Positions 17,999-27,582 of a stretch of 64,000 nt of DNA are shown here, one piece after another (position 1 is the first letter of the stretch; each line of letters starts with the position of its first letter). The position numbers and the translations under genes are program-made. The notes beneath the pieces are model-generated. The model worked only from the letters and a program-made list of their open reading frames with translations. It was not told where the DNA came from and made no database searches. Location of the stretch: positions 1-64,000 of the forward strand of contig NZ_JAKILU010000017.1 in the NCBI RefSeq assembly GCF_023283485.1. The letters are read 5' to 3'. This DNA is from Shewanella glacialipiscicola (GTDB taxonomy: Bacteria; Pseudomonadota; Gammaproteobacteria; Enterobacterales; Shewanellaceae).

Positions 17999-18732
17999 TT
18001 CGCCCCCTGTGCTAATGTCTTCGCCGCAACATCGGGAATGCTGCCGTGTTGTGCTAGTAAGTTCAGCGCGTCATACAACGAAACGTTGCCGTAAATCACG
18101 TCAAAGTCATCGGTACTGCAGGGCTGTTTTGCCTGACATTTGTTGGGTCTTACAGCAACAAAGGCGGGTACTTGGGTAATGCCGAATTGCGTAAACCACT
18201 GGGGATTAATCGCAAAACCGCTCTGTATGGTTTTACCCTTGTTATCGATGAGGTGATTCATCTGTTTAACAGTGGCGGTAAAGCCTTGTGGCAGTACACC
18301 GCGCACAATGAGTGGCACTTGTAAGTCTGCGCTTTGCATGAGCAATTGCTGCAAACTGGTGGCAGGCATACCCAATGACACAAATACCATCACACCATTA
18401 GCATCGGCACTGGGGTTGGGCTTTGCATCGAGCAATGGTGATAGCGCGTTGTCTAATTGGCCTTTGCTTTGCGCTTCGAACTGACGAGCTTTATCAAACA
18501 GTGCGGCTTGGTCACCATTCAATGGGGGTAATGTGTGACGTTCTCGCATCGACAGCGCTTTTAATTCGTCAATACTGTAATCCGTTTGGGCGAATACCTG
18601 TGAAATTGATCCAAGGTATAAGCTCAGCAGTAAGGCTAATCCCTTGAATGGTTGTGAAAATAGAGAGTTATGCACAATTTTTGTGCATAACTCGGTATAA
18701 ATTGTAGGTAATTTGGTCTCAAACTTTTTCAT
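17995..18732 (-). CDS. trbC: TrbC pilus assembly protein
   Basis: The start is set at ATG 18732, preceded by AAGGAGAGGG; a longer frame back to 18879 would run into traU and has no ribosome site. The product of 245 residues has a signal-type segment (FKGLALLLSLYLGSISQVFA), followed by the F-type TrbC fold: VFVSLGMPATSLQQLL, VPLIVRGVLPQG, QFGITQVPAFVAVR and DVIYGNVSLYDAL. In F it is a periplasmic protein that interacts with TraW and is needed for pilus extension. It is longer than F TrbC (about 212) at the N-terminus. It overlaps traN by ATGA. Confidence 0.9.
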   Translation of the reverse strand: MKKFETKLPTIYTELCTKIVHNSLFSQPFKGLALLLSLYLGSISQVFAQTDYSIDELKALSMRERHTLPPLNGDQAALFDKARQFEAQSKGQLDNALSPLLDAKPNPSADANGVMVFVSLGMPATSLQQLLMQSADLQVPLIVRGVLPQGFTATVKQMNHLIDNKGKTIQSGFAINPQWFTQFGITQVPAFVAVRPNKCQAKQPCSTDDFDVIYGNVSLYDALNLLAQHGSIPDVAAKTLAQGAK

Positions 18733-18754
18733 CGAAAATCCCTCTCCTTCTTGG

Positions 18755-19759
18755 TCACAAAAACACGCAATTGCGTTTTTTGAAGTTGATAAAACCAAAG
18801 TTGTCACCCGACACAGGGTTGTCGTGGCCACTTTCCCAGATAACGGTGGTCGTGGTGTAAGGGTGCGCCCATAGCGCATCGGGTATGGTGTTGGTCATTT
18901 GATAGCGATAGCGGGATTTGGGCATGAGGGGCATCGGCGTTTGATAGCAAATCGCGCCGTCTTCACCGTGGGATTCCCAAACGATGCCTTGGCGATGCAA
19001 TTTGTAGTTCAGGCGCTCTAAAATCAACGTACCCGCCTGAATGGGCGTGTCGCGGTAATTGGTGGTGCCAGTCAGGGGGTAGGCACTGCCTTGTGAGCCC
19101 ATACACCAAAACAGAAAATCAAAAGGCAATATGCTGTTAGTTGAGGTGGCCACGGCTTCGGTTGCACAGGCGAGTTGTGACACTAAATTGCCAAATAAAA
19201 TGGCTTCGGGATTGAGGATAAAAGACAACTCATCGTCATCCCACAGTGGATCTATCTCTGTTAAATAGGCGATATCAAAATTGTCCGTGGCCATACAGGC
19301 TGCGCTTTGCATAATTTGCAGCCAATAGATCACAGGGTATTTGTACCAGTGCCCATGATAAAACGCGCCATCACTGGCATCGTTATCGCGACTTGTGACG
19401 CGACCGCCAATTTGGGGGGAATTACTCATGTCGAGTTTCATGCCCATGTTGACCATGCAGTAAGGGACGCGCGTCACGTCCACTAAGGTATCAGGCTCCC
19501 AGTAGCCGATATTCAAGCCAATTTGCATAAAAATAGGCGGCGGTTTGGGACAAAATGAAATGGGTGATACGGGGTTGCGCGTATCGGGTAGGCTCCCAGG
19601 AATAATAGGCACACTGCCAATGGTCATCGGGAAGATACACGACCAACAAATGTCGGTCATCGGGTTAACGAACGTGCCCGTACAGGCGGCCTGTGCGTTG
19701 GCTTGTGCGGGAATTAGACCCATCAATAAAGATAGCCACGCGAGTTTAATGTGTCGCAT
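18755..19759 (-). CDS. traU: TraU DNA-transfer / pilus protein
   Basis: The start at ATG 19759 has GGAGGAAAC just upstream, gives a good signal peptide (AWLSLLMGLIPAQANA) and yields 334 residues, near F TraU (about 330). Cysteines are abundant, including DICWSCIFP near the N-terminus, and TraU is a known substrate for disulfide formation. In F it is periplasmic and needed mainly for DNA transfer rather than pilus synthesis. The start overlaps the end of traW by 14 bp. A longer frame from 19798 lies inside traW and is not supported. Confidence 0.93.
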   Translation of the reverse strand: MRHIKLAWLSLLMGLIPAQANAQAACTGTFVNPMTDICWSCIFPMTIGSVPIIPGSLPDTRNPVSPISFCPKPPPIFMQIGLNIGYWEPDTLVDVTRVPYCMVNMGMKLDMSNSPQIGGRVTSRDNDASDGAFYHGHWYKYPVIYWLQIMQSAACMATDNFDIAYLTEIDPLWDDDELSFILNPEAILFGNLVSQLACATEAVATSTNSILPFDFLFWCMGSQGSAYPLTGTTNYRDTPIQAGTLILERLNYKLHRQGIVWESHGEDGAICYQTPMPLMPKSRYRYQMTNTIPDALWAHPYTTTTVIWESGHDNPVSGDNFGFINFKKRNCVFL

Positions 19760-20447
19760 TGTTTGTTTCCTCCATGAATACAGGGAAATTGGACACATCC
19801 ACTTCGCGCACTTGCCACATCACGCCCTCTTGCTTCACGACACTTGGAACGCGCTTAAGTGTTAAGGCGCGGCTGAGGTTTCCTTGCTGGTCAAAGTAAA
19901 CGCGCGCATCTAATTGGGCATGCAGTGTTTCGGGTTCGCCGCCCGTTAAAATCCATTTGATGTGTTGCTTTTCATGGGTTGTTGCAAACTCTTTGGCCCA
20001 TAACACTTGCTGCACATCATCCCCATCAAAAAACACCAGCGTTTTACTGAACTCAAACTTGCCGACGTTTGCTTTTTGTAGGGCGGGCCATGTCTTGGTA
20101 TCAAATGGATTAACCCGTGTGCCTTTGGGATAAATCAGATTGCCATTAGCATCATTGATATCTTTGGCCAGCGTTAAGGTGGGATCGACTAAAAACACCT
20201 CTGGGGTTTTAGTGGTAATGAGCCCCACCGGACGAGGGCGCTTTACACCCGCTTTGACATTCTCTTGGAATTGCTCGCGCATACTGTCTAGCTCACCCGT
20301 TTTTTCAAAGGTTTGCAGACGGTTTTCAATCCACTGCAGCATGTCAATTTCAGCAATGGGGAACACTTGCCCCACGGTGCCGATAGACGCAGCCTTGAGC
20401 GGCAATAGTGGGCATAGCGTCAGCATCAGTAGCGCGAATTTATTCAT
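19746..20447 (-). CDS. traW: TraW pilus assembly protein
   Basis: A 233-residue exported protein (signal peptide ending LKAAS) of the TraW family: it starts with GTVGQVFPIAEIDML and contains VDPTLTLAKDI, NPFDTKTWP and a LVFFDGDD segment. In F TraW is a periplasmic partner of TrbC needed for pilus assembly. The N-terminal region resembles that of the TrbC/TraW fusions seen in other MPF-F systems, but here the two genes are separate. It overlaps trbI by ATGA and traU by 14 bp. Confidence 0.92.
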   Translation of the reverse strand: MNKFALLMLTLCPLLPLKAASIGTVGQVFPIAEIDMLQWIENRLQTFEKTGELDSMREQFQENVKAGVKRPRPVGLITTKTPEVFLVDPTLTLAKDINDANGNLIYPKGTRVNPFDTKTWPALQKANVGKFEFSKTLVFFDGDDVQQVLWAKEFATTHEKQHIKWILTGGEPETLHAQLDARVYFDQQGNLSRALTLKRVPSVVKQEGVMWQVREVDVSNFPVFMEETNNATH

Positions 20448-20815
20448 TTAGGCGTGACCTCGCTCGCTTGGGCGCGGTTCGCCTTGTTTTGCGCATGAAG
20501 GGTTTGCAGTAGTGACTGCTGAATTTCTTGAGTGACATTCACGGCGCCACTGACGACGGCGGGGCTGACTAACACTACTACATGGTTATCAATGGCGTAT
20601 TGCTGCACCACATCGTCCAGAGTTTGGGTAAATCGAGTGATTTCTTTTTCGCGTTGTTCGTCGGATAGCTCGCTTTGACCGATAGATTGGTGAAAGCTGG
20701 CCACGGTTTCGTTAATGTCATACTCGACAACTCTGGGTTCGCGCGTCACCCATAGGGTGATCATGACGCCCAGCGTCACCAGCCATAAAAAGGCTTGAAT
20801 AAGGTTTTTTTCCAT
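20444..20815 (-). CDS. trbI: TrbI pilus retraction protein
   Basis: The start is ATG 20815, 1 bp after the traC stop, giving 123 residues (F TrbI about 128). An N-terminal membrane segment (IQAFLWLVTLGVMITLWV) is followed by a periplasmic helical part and the conserved C-terminal phrase VVVLVSPAVVSGA, closely like VILVSPAVVQGAPD in F TrbI. In F, TrbI is an inner-membrane protein affecting pilus retraction. A longer frame from 20878 would overlap traC and is rejected. It overlaps traW by ATGA. Confidence 0.88.
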   Translation of the reverse strand: MEKNLIQAFLWLVTLGVMITLWVTREPRVVEYDINETVASFHQSIGQSELSDEQREKEITRFTQTLDDVVQQYAIDNHVVVLVSPAVVSGAVNVTQEIQQSLLQTLHAQNKANRAQASEVTPK

Positions 20816-20816
20816 T

Positions 20817-23405
20817 TTATGCGGCCTCTTTGTGGGTTGCTGCTGCGGACAAAATGGCATCAAAACGGGCCATATCATCGGGATAGAAATGTTGGGCTGT
20901 CAGTTCAATGGCATCGAGTAACGGCATGCCGCCTTTAATAAGGTTCTCACAATGCTCAAATTCTTTCGGCTCGGTTGAGAGCATGGCGCGCGACCATGGA
21001 TCGGCAAAAATCCGGTGAAAGGACACTAGCCCGCCCGCTTTGAGCATGACGCAGGAATGACCCGCATCATTGGCGCGGGGGAATGACTTGATCATGTGTT
21101 GCTCGAAGGGCGAGAAGTGGTCAGGATGCTTGTTCAAGAAATCCCCAAAGCCATCACCTTGTCGTAATGTGATATGAATATCTGAACTGTTCAGTGCCGC
21201 TTCGGCCTCGGCGTTGGCAAAGAAGTCGTTCATGCCTTGCGTTACTGTGGCAAAGCTGCCGCCGAACTTACGCACTGTGCGATAACCTTCGTTGATGAAA
21301 TCCTTACTTTGCGCATTCGCGCCGCTCATGAGCGACCACGCTTCTTCAATCACACAGATTTTCGGAATAGAACGTTGGCCCGATAAGTACATTTGTTGGC
21401 TAATCGTCACCATCAACGCGAAAATCACTGGACGTTGTAGCTCGCCTTTAAATCCATCGAGTTCAAGCGTGGTGATATCGATATTGGGATCGAGCATCGA
21501 GGGCTTATTGAAAATCGCGCCATGAATACCGCTTGAACAGAACTTGTTTAATTGCGCAGCGATATCACTGATACGGGTATCGTCATTTTTTTGCGCGGCA
21601 ATGTCATAGAGTGCCTTTTGCACATCGTCAATCAGCGTGTCGTTACCGCATTTTTGCCATGCCAGCAAAATAGCATCGCCGAGTAATGCCGTCTGAAATC
21701 CGGTGAGCTTTTCATCAGGTGATGCCATGGTGGCGATAAGCGCGGTGATGTTTCCCAACACTTCGGTGATGGGATCAATGGCTTGACCTTCATCATCGAG
21801 GATTGGGCCAAAAGTACCCGCATCCCGCACGCTTAAAACTTTGCCTAAGTGGGTAAACGGGTTTAGGAAAATCTGCGAACTATCGAGATAGACGCCGCCT
21901 AATGTTTGAGTGAGTTTTTTGTAACTCTGACCCTTGTCAAGAATCCATGCCTTGCCCCCTTTGGCAAAAATCGATTTTACTAAGGCTTGCATGAAGAATG
22001 ACTTCCCTGCCCCTGAGCCGCCCGTAATCGCCATGTTGTAGTTATCACTGCCGCAGTTAAACGGATCGAAATAGCTAATTTGATGGCGCATTGTTGGCAA
22101 GAGTAACCCTGCTGATAAGCGTTTGTAGTCTGCAACAATCGGTAAGAAATTCACCAAGTTTGAGGTTTTCATCATGAAACACAGGCCCGCTTTTTGGCTG
22201 TCTTTCATAAAGCCTTCGCTCATTGAGAACGGGAGGGTGGACAGTGTGCACATGCCTTGCAGTTTATTGTTTCGGATTAAATCAATGCCTGCCGTGCGAA
22301 ATGTCGCAATCGCCTTTGAGGTGTCGTGGCGGTGCTTCTCTTCTGTCGTATACAGGGTGACATTCAATGTCATGGTGGTGATTTTAAAAGCGTGTGAGCT
22401 GAGTCCTTTTTGTATCTCCTTGCGTTCAGCCAGTTCATCCGCGGCACTGGGGATCAACAACCGCATAGGGGAGTTGACCGTTTTGGTTAGTGAGCCAATT
22501 TTGCTGTCGTTACGGGTTGTTTGCTCACCCGTTTTATTAATATAAAACGACACGCTGACACGGTAAGGGCATTGAACACTGTTCATGGTGTAACTGAGTG
22601 ATGCAATACAGTTGGGAAACGCATATAGCCTAAAGTCGTTCGGCAGCCCTTTAAGCCCTAGATTGATTAGGGTGGTATCGACACTGTTGTCGGATTGCAT
22701 CGGTGTGTGACGGATATTGACCGAATCACGATTAATGATGAACTCACTGTCAGGGCTGAGAATTTGGGTGTTGAGAGGTTGATACTCGTTATATTTAGCG
22801 GGCGTGACGCGATCTTGTTGATGCGAAAAATTTAAGTGTTCGCGGCAATGCTCAATCAGATCGTCAGCGCCTAAGCGGCGAATGTGCATGCCTGTTTGCG
22901 CCAGTTCTGACTCAACGCCAAGACGCATATCCAGCAGTGCAGGCATGTCCTCGGTGGTTGAAACAAAGAAAAACCCTTTGGTGTTCTTTAAATCGTAGTG
23001 GTATGCGCTGCTGAGCTTGGTGCCAAAGCCTTTTGTCGAACTGTGTTTGGCATAGATAGCTTCATTATTAGCAAATTTATCGCAAATGGCATTGCGGCCA
23101 CTGAGCAGCGCTTGATTTTGCTCGATGAGTTCACCGACTTGGTTGTTACCCACCATGACGAATTGATAGTGCCATTTGTCGCCCTCTGGCAGTGTGCACA
23201 CCAAGGCGTTCATGGTTTTGATCAAGTCGTCATTAGCCCCGCCAAACAGCGAAATGGCAAAGCCAAAACCAAGCGTATTGGCATTTTCAAATACTTGTTC
23301 GGCATCATCATAAATGCGATAGGGCAATTCATGATGCAGATGGTTGTGCTGCTGTTTGCTGCTGGCATAGAGTGCGCCGAGATCGTCTTTAATACGTTGT
23401 TTCAT
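20817..23405 (-). CDS. traC: TraC, VirB4-family assembly ATPase
   Basis: The length of 862 residues is near F TraC (about 875). Walker A is GGSGAGKSFF near residue 467, followed by WILDKGQSYKKL; Walker B is CVIEEAWSLM near residue 688; downstream is FGGSFATVTQGMND, typical of VirB4/TraC proteins. TraC is the peripheral inner-membrane ATPase that powers pilus assembly and substrate passage. The start has AGGATTAAGCC before ATG and lies 3 bp after traV. Confidence 0.95.
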   Translation of the reverse strand: MKQRIKDDLGALYASSKQQHNHLHHELPYRIYDDAEQVFENANTLGFGFAISLFGGANDDLIKTMNALVCTLPEGDKWHYQFVMVGNNQVGELIEQNQALLSGRNAICDKFANNEAIYAKHSSTKGFGTKLSSAYHYDLKNTKGFFFVSTTEDMPALLDMRLGVESELAQTGMHIRRLGADDLIEHCREHLNFSHQQDRVTPAKYNEYQPLNTQILSPDSEFIINRDSVNIRHTPMQSDNSVDTTLINLGLKGLPNDFRLYAFPNCIASLSYTMNSVQCPYRVSVSFYINKTGEQTTRNDSKIGSLTKTVNSPMRLLIPSAADELAERKEIQKGLSSHAFKITTMTLNVTLYTTEEKHRHDTSKAIATFRTAGIDLIRNNKLQGMCTLSTLPFSMSEGFMKDSQKAGLCFMMKTSNLVNFLPIVADYKRLSAGLLLPTMRHQISYFDPFNCGSDNYNMAITGGSGAGKSFFMQALVKSIFAKGGKAWILDKGQSYKKLTQTLGGVYLDSSQIFLNPFTHLGKVLSVRDAGTFGPILDDEGQAIDPITEVLGNITALIATMASPDEKLTGFQTALLGDAILLAWQKCGNDTLIDDVQKALYDIAAQKNDDTRISDIAAQLNKFCSSGIHGAIFNKPSMLDPNIDITTLELDGFKGELQRPVIFALMVTISQQMYLSGQRSIPKICVIEEAWSLMSGANAQSKDFINEGYRTVRKFGGSFATVTQGMNDFFANAEAEAALNSSDIHITLRQGDGFGDFLNKHPDHFSPFEQHMIKSFPRANDAGHSCVMLKAGGLVSFHRIFADPWSRAMLSTEPKEFEHCENLIKGGMPLLDAIELTAQHFYPDDMARFDAILSAAATHKEAA

Positions 23406-23408
23406 GGC

Positions 23409-23864
23409 TTAATCCTGCTTGATGTATTTGGCAGGTCTACCCGTCCAACGGCTCTTATCGACCACGATGTAGACATCGCTGGTATCAACGTAATCACCTT
23501 GCTCATTGAGATACGGGAAGATTGTTACTTTTTGGACTGACTCTGAGGTGCGCAGCGGTACACCGTGGCGGTCGCGGCGTGGCAATGGGATAAAGTCTTG
23601 TTGTTGGCTCGCGAGCTTGGGAAGTGCAGTTGTGCTTTGGCCGCTTAAGGCCGTCACCGCAGGGCTTTGTGCTTGTGGCTGATTGAACACACCACTGTCA
23701 GTGAGTTGCCTCACTTCCATCATATTGGTACAGCCATTGATGCCGCCCACCTTATCGCAGGAATAGTCACCATCCAGCCCTGCCGCACAGCCACTCACTA
23801 GCCATGAAGCCAGTGCGATAATACCGGTGTTACGTAATGCATTTTTGCTCATGATTGGGTTCAA
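23409..23864 (-). CDS. traV: TraV outer-membrane lipoprotein
   Basis: A 151-residue lipoprotein: the lipobox LVSGC places the lipidated Cys at residue 26, and the mature start AAGLDGDYSCDKVGG matches the Cys-bearing N-terminus of TraV. In F it is the VirB7-like outer-membrane part of the core complex with TraK and TraB. The best start is TTG at 23864, with AAGGAG seven bases upstream; ATG at 23852 is in frame but too far from that site. Most of the body is Gln/Pro-rich and low in structure. Confidence 0.88.
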   Translation of the reverse strand: MNPIMSKNALRNTGIIALASWLVSGCAAGLDGDYSCDKVGGINGCTNMMEVRQLTDSGVFNQPQAQSPAVTALSGQSTTALPKLASQQQDFIPLPRRDRHGVPLRTSESVQKVTIFPYLNEQGDYVDTSDVYIVVDKSRWTGRPAKYIKQD

Positions 23865-23884
23865 AATGTCACTCCTTAAATGAA

Positions 23885-25417
23885 TTAATTCGCACGGCCA
23901 AAGGCTGAGTTAACAGGGGGGCGTTGGCCTTGTTGGTTATATTGCTGCTGTGGTGTAGGCGTGTTTGCGCCTTGGGCCTGCGGCTTAATATTCCCTGGCA
24001 TCTGTTCTAACAGTGGGTTGCTGATCGTGTTGAGGATTTGCGCTGTGGCACTGACAGGATTTTGGGCTTGTTGCGTTAGCGCTTCTTCGTATTCTTGAAT
24101 GCCAACCGGATCGAGTGGGAAGCCTTTCAAAAACACGATGTTGACGGTATTGCCCGGATTGAGCTCAATAATCGGGTGGTATTGCTCAGCTAATTTAATG
24201 TAGTAATCAGCAAGCTTGCTACCCACGCTTGAACTGGCACTGCCGGCTAAGTTGAGCAGTGCATCGGCCCCATTCACGCTTGAAGTTGACCCTAGCGCTG
24301 AGTTCGATGTGGTTTGGCTCAGTGCCTTACCTGTCTCACCAATGCCCGTCAAAATGCCGCTAATCCCTGCCATCTGAACGATTTTGCCGTTCTTCATAAT
24401 GGCTGTACCGCGAATGCCATTGCGGCCATAGTTAAATACGGTCGCCTCGACTGGAATGTCGATGATTTCATCTTCAAAAATACAGCTGAGGCGAGTGGTG
24501 CGCACAATGCCGCGACTCGATGAGATTTCCCCGTAAGCTGCACCGAGAACCGTGCAGTTATTGAGCTTTGAGGGCTTGCCGTTAGGGAGTACACCTTGGT
24601 TAGTGGTTTGGAATACCATCGGCACCGTATCGCCTTGGCCATTCACACCCGCATTGGCATCTGCGCCGCCCGTAACGACAGCCGTGACAAACGTACCTGC
24701 AGGAACATAGTTCTCAGGGGTGCGTTTTTTTGGCAGGTTTTCTTCTGGCGTTTCCCAATTTAATGCAAAGGAATCGATGCCATTTTGGGTTGCAGGTGGC
24801 GGGATAGCGCCGCCTTGATAGGGGGCAGCATACCCGCTTTGTCCGTCACCCACGCTCGGGCGTGGCGGCAGCGTTTGTTCACCTAAGTAGCGTGTGCTTT
24901 GCCTAACGGGATAGGCAGATGCATCGATGCCCTCTGTCGAAAATTCATCGGTGACATTGTTATTGCTATGCTGCATTGCATTTGCGGTAGCGGCATTAAT
25001 CTTATCATCAATTCTTTCAGTGATGGTTAGTTGGAACGTCTCTAAATTACGTTTTAAATCAAGGCGATTAGCTTCATTGTTGCGCTCAATGGCTTGCATG
25101 CTGCTCAGTATTTTATCAATCGCTTTCTGCTGCTTATCTAAGGCAATTTGTTGTGCGGTGAGCGCAGACTGATTGTCTTTCTCGGTGAAATCTTTATCAA
25201 TCACGGCACCAAAATCGATAGGATTGCCCGCTGCGGTTTCGGGGGCACGTTTAGGGGCAGACATATAGGCGTCGCCCGCTAAATAGAGGGCACCGAGTAC
25301 CGTTGCCCCCACACCTGCAATCACCCAATTGCGTTTTTTATTGGCTTCATTTAACGCACTGCCTTGCTCAAAGTCGGCTTCGGGGTCCTTTTTGAAGTAG
25401 TCTAGGAGTTGCTTCAT
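23885..25417 (-). CDS. traB: TraB core-complex scaffold (VirB10 family)
   Basis: A 510-residue protein (F TraB about 475). One N-terminal membrane segment (31-48) is followed by a coiled-coil stretch (about 70-135), a Pro-rich linker and the conserved VirB10-type beta-barrel domain (about 240-440) with PAGTFVTAVVTGGADA, RGTAIMKNGKIVQMAG and the late NIVFLKGFPLD. TraB spans the envelope and joins the inner-membrane ATPases to the TraK/TraV outer-membrane ring. It overlaps traK by ATGA. The tail is Gln/Pro-rich. Confidence 0.94.
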   Translation of the reverse strand: MKQLLDYFKKDPEADFEQGSALNEANKKRNWVIAGVGATVLGALYLAGDAYMSAPKRAPETAAGNPIDFGAVIDKDFTEKDNQSALTAQQIALDKQQKAIDKILSSMQAIERNNEANRLDLKRNLETFQLTITERIDDKINAATANAMQHSNNNVTDEFSTEGIDASAYPVRQSTRYLGEQTLPPRPSVGDGQSGYAAPYQGGAIPPPATQNGIDSFALNWETPEENLPKKRTPENYVPAGTFVTAVVTGGADANAGVNGQGDTVPMVFQTTNQGVLPNGKPSKLNNCTVLGAAYGEISSSRGIVRTTRLSCIFEDEIIDIPVEATVFNYGRNGIRGTAIMKNGKIVQMAGISGILTGIGETGKALSQTTSNSALGSTSSVNGADALLNLAGSASSSVGSKLADYYIKLAEQYHPIIELNPGNTVNIVFLKGFPLDPVGIQEYEEALTQQAQNPVSATAQILNTISNPLLEQMPGNIKPQAQGANTPTPQQQYNQQGQRPPVNSAFGRAN

Positions 25418-26232
25418 TGCATGCTCTCCCCGCCCGAGACAACAAAGAGGTGGCCCGTTTGCTGTGGTGCTAATTCATAGGTTGATAAGGCAGCGGCTCG
25501 CGTTGTTGGGGAATAGAACTGCGCTGTGGTGAGGGTGACTGGGAGTGCTGCGTGGTTTGTTACGCGATAAATGATGCCGTTGAAATGCTTACCAGTGAAC
25601 ACGAAAGCAGGTTCTGTTGTTAGTCCTGCTGGTTTAGGCATTTGTTGCTCATTTAAGCGAGTAAACATCGCGTCATCGATAGATGTTTCCGTGCCTCTCG
25701 GCTCACTGTCTACCGTGGTGCGTTCAAGGTCATCATTGACGACATGCACACGATAACCGTCAATCGGTTTGCCTGTGGCGAGGTAGCGGATCATTTGCGC
25801 GGTGAACTCGGTCATCATGGTTGGATAAGGGGTTTTCTTATCGAAAACGGAGGGTTGTTCTTCGCGATAATGTTCTGCAGTGAAGATAGAGGTCACGGCA
25901 GGAATGGCTTTAGGGCTGATGAATAAGCCGAAATGTCTGCCCTTTTCTGTTGATACATAGGCTGTGAATGGCATGGCCAAATTGAGGTTAACGCGCGCTG
26001 CACCGGATTTATCCGATTTCGTGCCAGTGACAACGCAAAATCCTTCTGGACAATCAATCGAGGTGATTTTGTCACCTTCAACGACTAAGCGGTTGATATC
26101 AACACTCGACAGCTCAATAGGAACCGTTTCGCTGTCATTGAATCCGTAGTGTTTTGGGGGCGTATTTGCCGCTAACACGCTCATAGGAAAAAGCGCGCAG
26201 GCTGCGAAAACAAGTGGGTTAGCAATCTTCAT
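25414..26232 (-). CDS. traK: TraK secretin-like core protein (VirB9 family)
   Basis: A 272-residue exported protein with signal peptide 1-21 (ending SVLA). The N-terminal part (VPIELSSVDINRLVVEGDKI) and the central SIDCPEGFCVVTGTK carry the TraK pattern; the C-terminal part is all-beta. It forms part of the outer ring with TraV and binds TraB. The length is slightly above F TraK (about 242). The gene starts within the traE stop and overlaps traB by ATGA, so the traE-K-B block is translationally coupled. Confidence 0.92.
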   Translation of the reverse strand: MKIANPLVFAACALFPMSVLAANTPPKHYGFNDSETVPIELSSVDINRLVVEGDKITSIDCPEGFCVVTGTKSDKSGAARVNLNLAMPFTAYVSTEKGRHFGLFISPKAIPAVTSIFTAEHYREEQPSVFDKKTPYPTMMTEFTAQMIRYLATGKPIDGYRVHVVNDDLERTTVDSEPRGTETSIDDAMFTRLNEQQMPKPAGLTTEPAFVFTGKHFNGIIYRVTNHAALPVTLTTAQFYSPTTRAAALSTYELAPQQTGHLFVVSGGESMQ

Positions 26233-26798
26233 TATTTAACGTCCTTTTGCACTTTCTTAATGGCTTTGAGCGACAGTTGGCCATGGTCATAATTCATGGC
26301 AATGATGTAGCTGATGGTTTCGGGTTCTAGCGCGCGTTTGCCGACATATTTGTTTAACGTACCCGTGAGTTTGACGAGACGATCATCAAGGGCAATTTGG
26401 GTTTCATTGATGGTGAAGTGACTGCTGATGTTTTGTTTTTTAATCATGGCTGCATCTTCAACGAGTAAAGGTTGCATCTGATGCCAATCAGCTTCATCGA
26501 TATAGGTTGCGAGCTGTTTGTACTGATGGTCTACCGAAGCGGGCGTGACATTGAGTTTTAGAAAGGCAAAGTATTCGGCCATTTGCTGTAAATACGGTTC
26601 ATCTATAGACGTGTCTGATACGGTAAAGGCTGCGCTGATGGTCGGTGGAACAACGGTGCGGCTTTTATTGAAGTAGGCCTTCCATACAATACTTGCTAGG
26701 ACCGTGTTACTGATCATGGCTACGGTAAAGCCGATTAACAGAAGTGTGTTGAGGGATTTGGCAATGCGAATAAAGTCGATCTTGTTCTTTTGTAACAT
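26232..26798 (-). CDS. traE: TraE core protein (VirB5/8-position inner-membrane protein)
   Basis: The 188 residues match the usual length of F TraE. One N-terminal membrane segment (about 18-40) is followed by a periplasmic domain with PTISAAFTVSDTSIDEPYLQQMAEYF, here read in two parts as a beta strand and helix typical of TraE, and a C-terminal beta region. TraE bridges the pilus base and the core complex. AAGGATG precedes its ATG. Confidence 0.92.
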   Translation of the reverse strand: MLQKNKIDFIRIAKSLNTLLLIGFTVAMISNTVLASIVWKAYFNKSRTVVPPTISAAFTVSDTSIDEPYLQQMAEYFAFLKLNVTPASVDHQYKQLATYIDEADWHQMQPLLVEDAAMIKKQNISSHFTINETQIALDDRLVKLTGTLNKYVGKRALEPETISYIIAMNYDHGQLSLKAIKKVQKDVK

Positions 26799-26838
26799 GG
26801 GGCATCCTTAGGGGGATTGGCCCCCTAATTCACATCAT

Positions 26839-27141
26839 TTAACGTAACCAGTAGCGGCGACATGCCGCAGGTGTTCGTTTTAAAAATGAAGCGCTAAATT
26901 CTGCAGGGGCGTACCAATAAGCGGTGAGGCGTAATACGCTCATGCCGTATTGCGATTTCATTCTGCGCATCCCTAAAAACCATGAAGAGGCTAGTACCAT
27001 GCCAATGAGCGCGTGATTCATCATGAATAACACGGCAAAAAACACTAAGGCAGGAACAAGTTCATCCATCGCAAACCCTAATAACGTAGGGGTGTTGTTG
27101 AGGTGTTTAGGGATGCTAAAAAACTGAGTGGGGTTATCCAC
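26839..27141 (-). CDS. traL: TraL pilus assembly membrane protein (VirB3 position)
   Basis: A 100-residue protein with a GTG start 3 bp after the traA stop. Two adjacent hydrophobic segments (about 25-40 and 43-58) are followed by the family motif GMSVLRLTAYWY near residue 75. TraL is a small inner-membrane protein near the pilin in VirB3-like position. The order traA-L-E is the F order. Confidence 0.92.
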   Translation of the reverse strand: MDNPTQFFSIPKHLNNTPTLLGFAMDELVPALVFFAVLFMMNHALIGMVLASSWFLGMRRMKSQYGMSVLRLTAYWYAPAEFSASFLKRTPAACRRYWLR

Positions 27142-27144
27142 GGT

Positions 27145-27519
27145 CTATAGACCTACAACCTTTAAGGCTACGTTGACGAAGATCATACCAACGACAAAAG
27201 CCCCAATAGCGGCTCCCCAGTTTTTGGTTAAAAAGCCAGTAATCGCAGCGGCACATAAACCCACTACGAGAATGGCGAACTGTGCAGTTGAGCCGGTGCC
27301 AACGGTATCAACAATTTCAGATTTAGCCGGTGCAAAAGGATCTGCAGCATGCACATCCCAAGACATAATCAAAGTAGCAACCACACAAACGATAAATATG
27401 CCGACGACGCGCATAACGTTAATGGTTCTATTACTAGGTATATGTTTTGCGAGTCTTAGGATCTCTGCGTTTACTTCAGTTTGTTGTGCGCTAGGTTGTT
27501 TCTGAGTCAGAGTTGTCAT
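27145..27519 (-). CDS. traA: TraA pilin precursor
   Basis: A 124-residue propilin (F TraA about 121). The long leader ends near WDVHA-ADPF, a leader-peptidase type site at about residue 58, leaving a mature pilin of about 66 residues (70 in F). The two hydrophobic segments of mature pilin are present, and the end GMIFVNVALKVVGL closely matches the F pilin end (...VGMAVVGL). AAAGGAAG precedes the ATG. No TraQ-like chaperone is evident in the window. It is the first structural gene of the operon. Confidence 0.94.
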   Translation of the reverse strand: MTTLTQKQPSAQQTEVNAEILRLAKHIPSNRTINVMRVVGIFIVCVVATLIMSWDVHAADPFAPAKSEIVDTVGTGSTAQFAILVVGLCAAAITGFLTKNWGAAIGAFVVGMIFVNVALKVVGL

Positions 27520-27582
27520 ATAACACTTCCTTTGTATATATTTAGGTGAGGCTTATGTAATTAATTATAATTACTTGTTTGA

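Noticed and set aside
18733..18879. An upstream 49-codon extension of trbC
   Set aside because: It overlaps the end of traU, while AAGGAGAGGG stands right before ATG 18732.
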